5,840 nt of DNA from positions 1 to 5,840 of the forward strand of contig JAKFXO010000117.1 in NCBI GenBank assembly GCA_021731345.1, given 5' to 3'. Source of the stretch: Candidatus Peribacterales bacterium. Its GTDB lineage: Bacteria; Patescibacteriota; Gracilibacteria; Peribacterales; Peribacteraceae. A program made the position numbers and the translations under genes. The notes under the pieces were generated by a model, which made no database searches, had not been told where the DNA came from, and saw only the letters and a list, made by a program, of their open reading frames with translations. Positions 4,964 through 5,840 of the stretch are shown in pieces (within the stretch, counting starts at the first letter, position 1; each line of letters begins with the position of its first letter).

Positions 4964-5840
4964 ATGCAGCTTCCCGCGATCATTGCATTCGTCCTCGCTG
5001 TCTTTGGGTATCTACTCAGCCTGAAGCTTTTTCCAGTCCTCGGGCTACTGGATTTTCCAGAGCGCTACGGCCTCAAGCGCGGCCGACTCCCCTACCCAGC
5101 TGGGATCATAGCCGTCGTCATCTTTCTTGCTGTCTTTGCATTCGCTACACCGATCGGACTGAAGGAGTCAGGAGTCATGCTCGCCGTCGTCATTCTGGCA
5201 CTAACGTCATTTATTGATGATCGCACTCCCCTACCCTCGTGGGTTCGGTTACTGATTCAGGTCACCGTAGCGTTCATCGTGTTTGCCGCTGGTTCTCGCA
5301 TCTACACCCTCACAAGTCCTGTCGGTGGAATTCTGAAACTAGACTCACTGGTGTTCAGCGCAGGTTCGCTCGGTACACTTCCAGTTTTGAGCGGTGTGTT
5401 CACCGTCGTGTGGTTGCTTTTCACTATCAACGCTCTCAACTGGTTCGACGGCATTCCTGGACAAGTCAGCGTCATCTCCATGATTGGCTTTCTCATGCTC
5501 GGTCTTCTCGCCTATTTCCGAAACGGTGAAACAGACACCGCTGAGATCGCATTTATTCTCGCGGCCATCGCTGCGGCCGGCATCTTTTTTGATTTTCCTC
5601 CGGGCAAAGTGTTGCTCGGTGACACCGGCTCCATGTTCTTTGGACTTATGCTCGGGCTGCTTGGTGTGTATCACGGCGGCAAGGTGGCAACGATCTTTCT
5701 GGCTCTCGGTATTACTCTGCTGGATGCGGCTTTTGTCATCATCCGTCGCATCGCACGCGGCCGCTCCCCTCTCCAGGGCGGACGCGATCATCTCCATCAT
5801 TTACTGCTCGATAAAGGTTGGAGCCCGAAGCACATCATCG
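4964..5840 (+). CDS. WecA/TagO-type polyprenyl-phosphate sugar-1-phosphate transferase, C-terminus cut
   Basis: 292 codons are open to the right edge. Family members (MraY/WecA/TagO) move a sugar-1-phosphate from a UDP-sugar to undecaprenyl phosphate in the membrane, the first step of a wall or surface glycan. Signatures in order: DFPERYGLKRGRLPYPAG (30-47) after the first helix, SFIDDRTPLPSWVRLLIQ (82-99) with the Asp pair, NALNWFDGIPG (156-166), GDTGSMFFG (219-227) and GRDHLHHLLLDKGWS (273-287). The His-rich last motif favours the WecA/TagO group over MraY; the sugar cannot be told. About nine hydrophobic segments are visible. An in-frame TAG at 4955-4957 fixes the ATG at 4964, and no Shine-Dalgarno fits in front of it. 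It is transcribed away from the gene at 4594-4941. Confidence 0.92.
   Translation, partial: MQLPAIIAFVLAVFGYLLSLKLFPVLGLLDFPERYGLKRGRLPYPAGIIAVVIFLAVFAFATPIGLKESGVMLAVVILALTSFIDDRTPLPSWVRLLIQVTVAFIVFAAGSRIYTLTSPVGGILKLDSLVFSAGSLGTLPVLSGVFTVVWLLFTINALNWFDGIPGQVSVISMIGFLMLGLLAYFRNGETDTAEIAFILAAIAAAGIFFDFPPGKVLLGDTGSMFFGLMLGLLGVYHGGKVATIFLALGITLLDAAFVIIRRIARGRSPLQGGRDHLHHLLLDKGWSPKHII

Noticed and set aside
5345..5800. 151-codon minus-strand open frame
   Set aside because: It lies opposite the WecA-like gene, whose motifs are unmistakable; the protein is low-complexity and charged, a shadow frame.
4..5839. tRNA, rRNA, CRISPR array, insertion sequence or att site
   Set aside because: I looked for CCA-ended cloverleafs, regularly spaced repeats and transposase motifs and saw none; a covariance-model scan would be needed to exclude divergent RNAs.

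Overview
The window looks like part of a bacterial chromosome from the Candidate Phyla Radiation (Patescibacteria). The main support is a 544-residue, single-pass membrane protein with a baseplate-J-like middle region, a type I associate with CPR genomes. It is joined by a phosphoglycerate kinase whose usual SHLGRP and RVDFN segments read AHQGRP and RAGFD. This is family recognition by eye, not a phylogeny. Every recognisable complete gene ends in TAA, so codon reassignment cannot be judged.

Layout, left to right. Positions 1-543 (minus) hold a HEPN-domain protein cut by the window edge, in DNA that is clearly richer in A+T (about one third G+C by eye) than the rest (about half), which suggests acquired DNA. 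Positions 567-1149 (minus) hold small, awkward frames: a possible STAS-like protein (804-1118), a short ORF in another frame with the only perfect Shine-Dalgarno in the window (1021-1149), a 33-codon ORF starting like a Sec signal peptide (695-796), and a plausible C-terminal tail in another frame (567-722). These may be tiny genes or frameshifted remnants. Positions 1162-1580 have no convincing gene but contain several inverted repeats, two of them mutually exclusive as helices. Positions 1581-4941 (minus) hold three genes in the same direction: a shikimate-dehydrogenase N-domain-like protein (4594-4941), phosphoglycerate kinase (3320-4516) and the 544-aa membrane protein (1581-3215). From 4964 (plus), running off the right edge, is a WecA/TagO-type polyprenyl-phosphate sugar-phosphate transferase.

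The recognisable genes cover glycolysis (PGK), the first membrane step of a surface glycan (WecA-like) and an envelope protein. No single pathway unites them. The two strongest oddities are an orphan shikimate-dehydrogenase-like domain in which the expected catalytic Lys and Asp positions are replaced, and start regions without a Shine-Dalgarno but with a -10-like hexamer 5-11 bases before the start codon, pointing to leaderless transcripts. The clearest case is the 22-bp gap between the divergent genes at 4941/4964.
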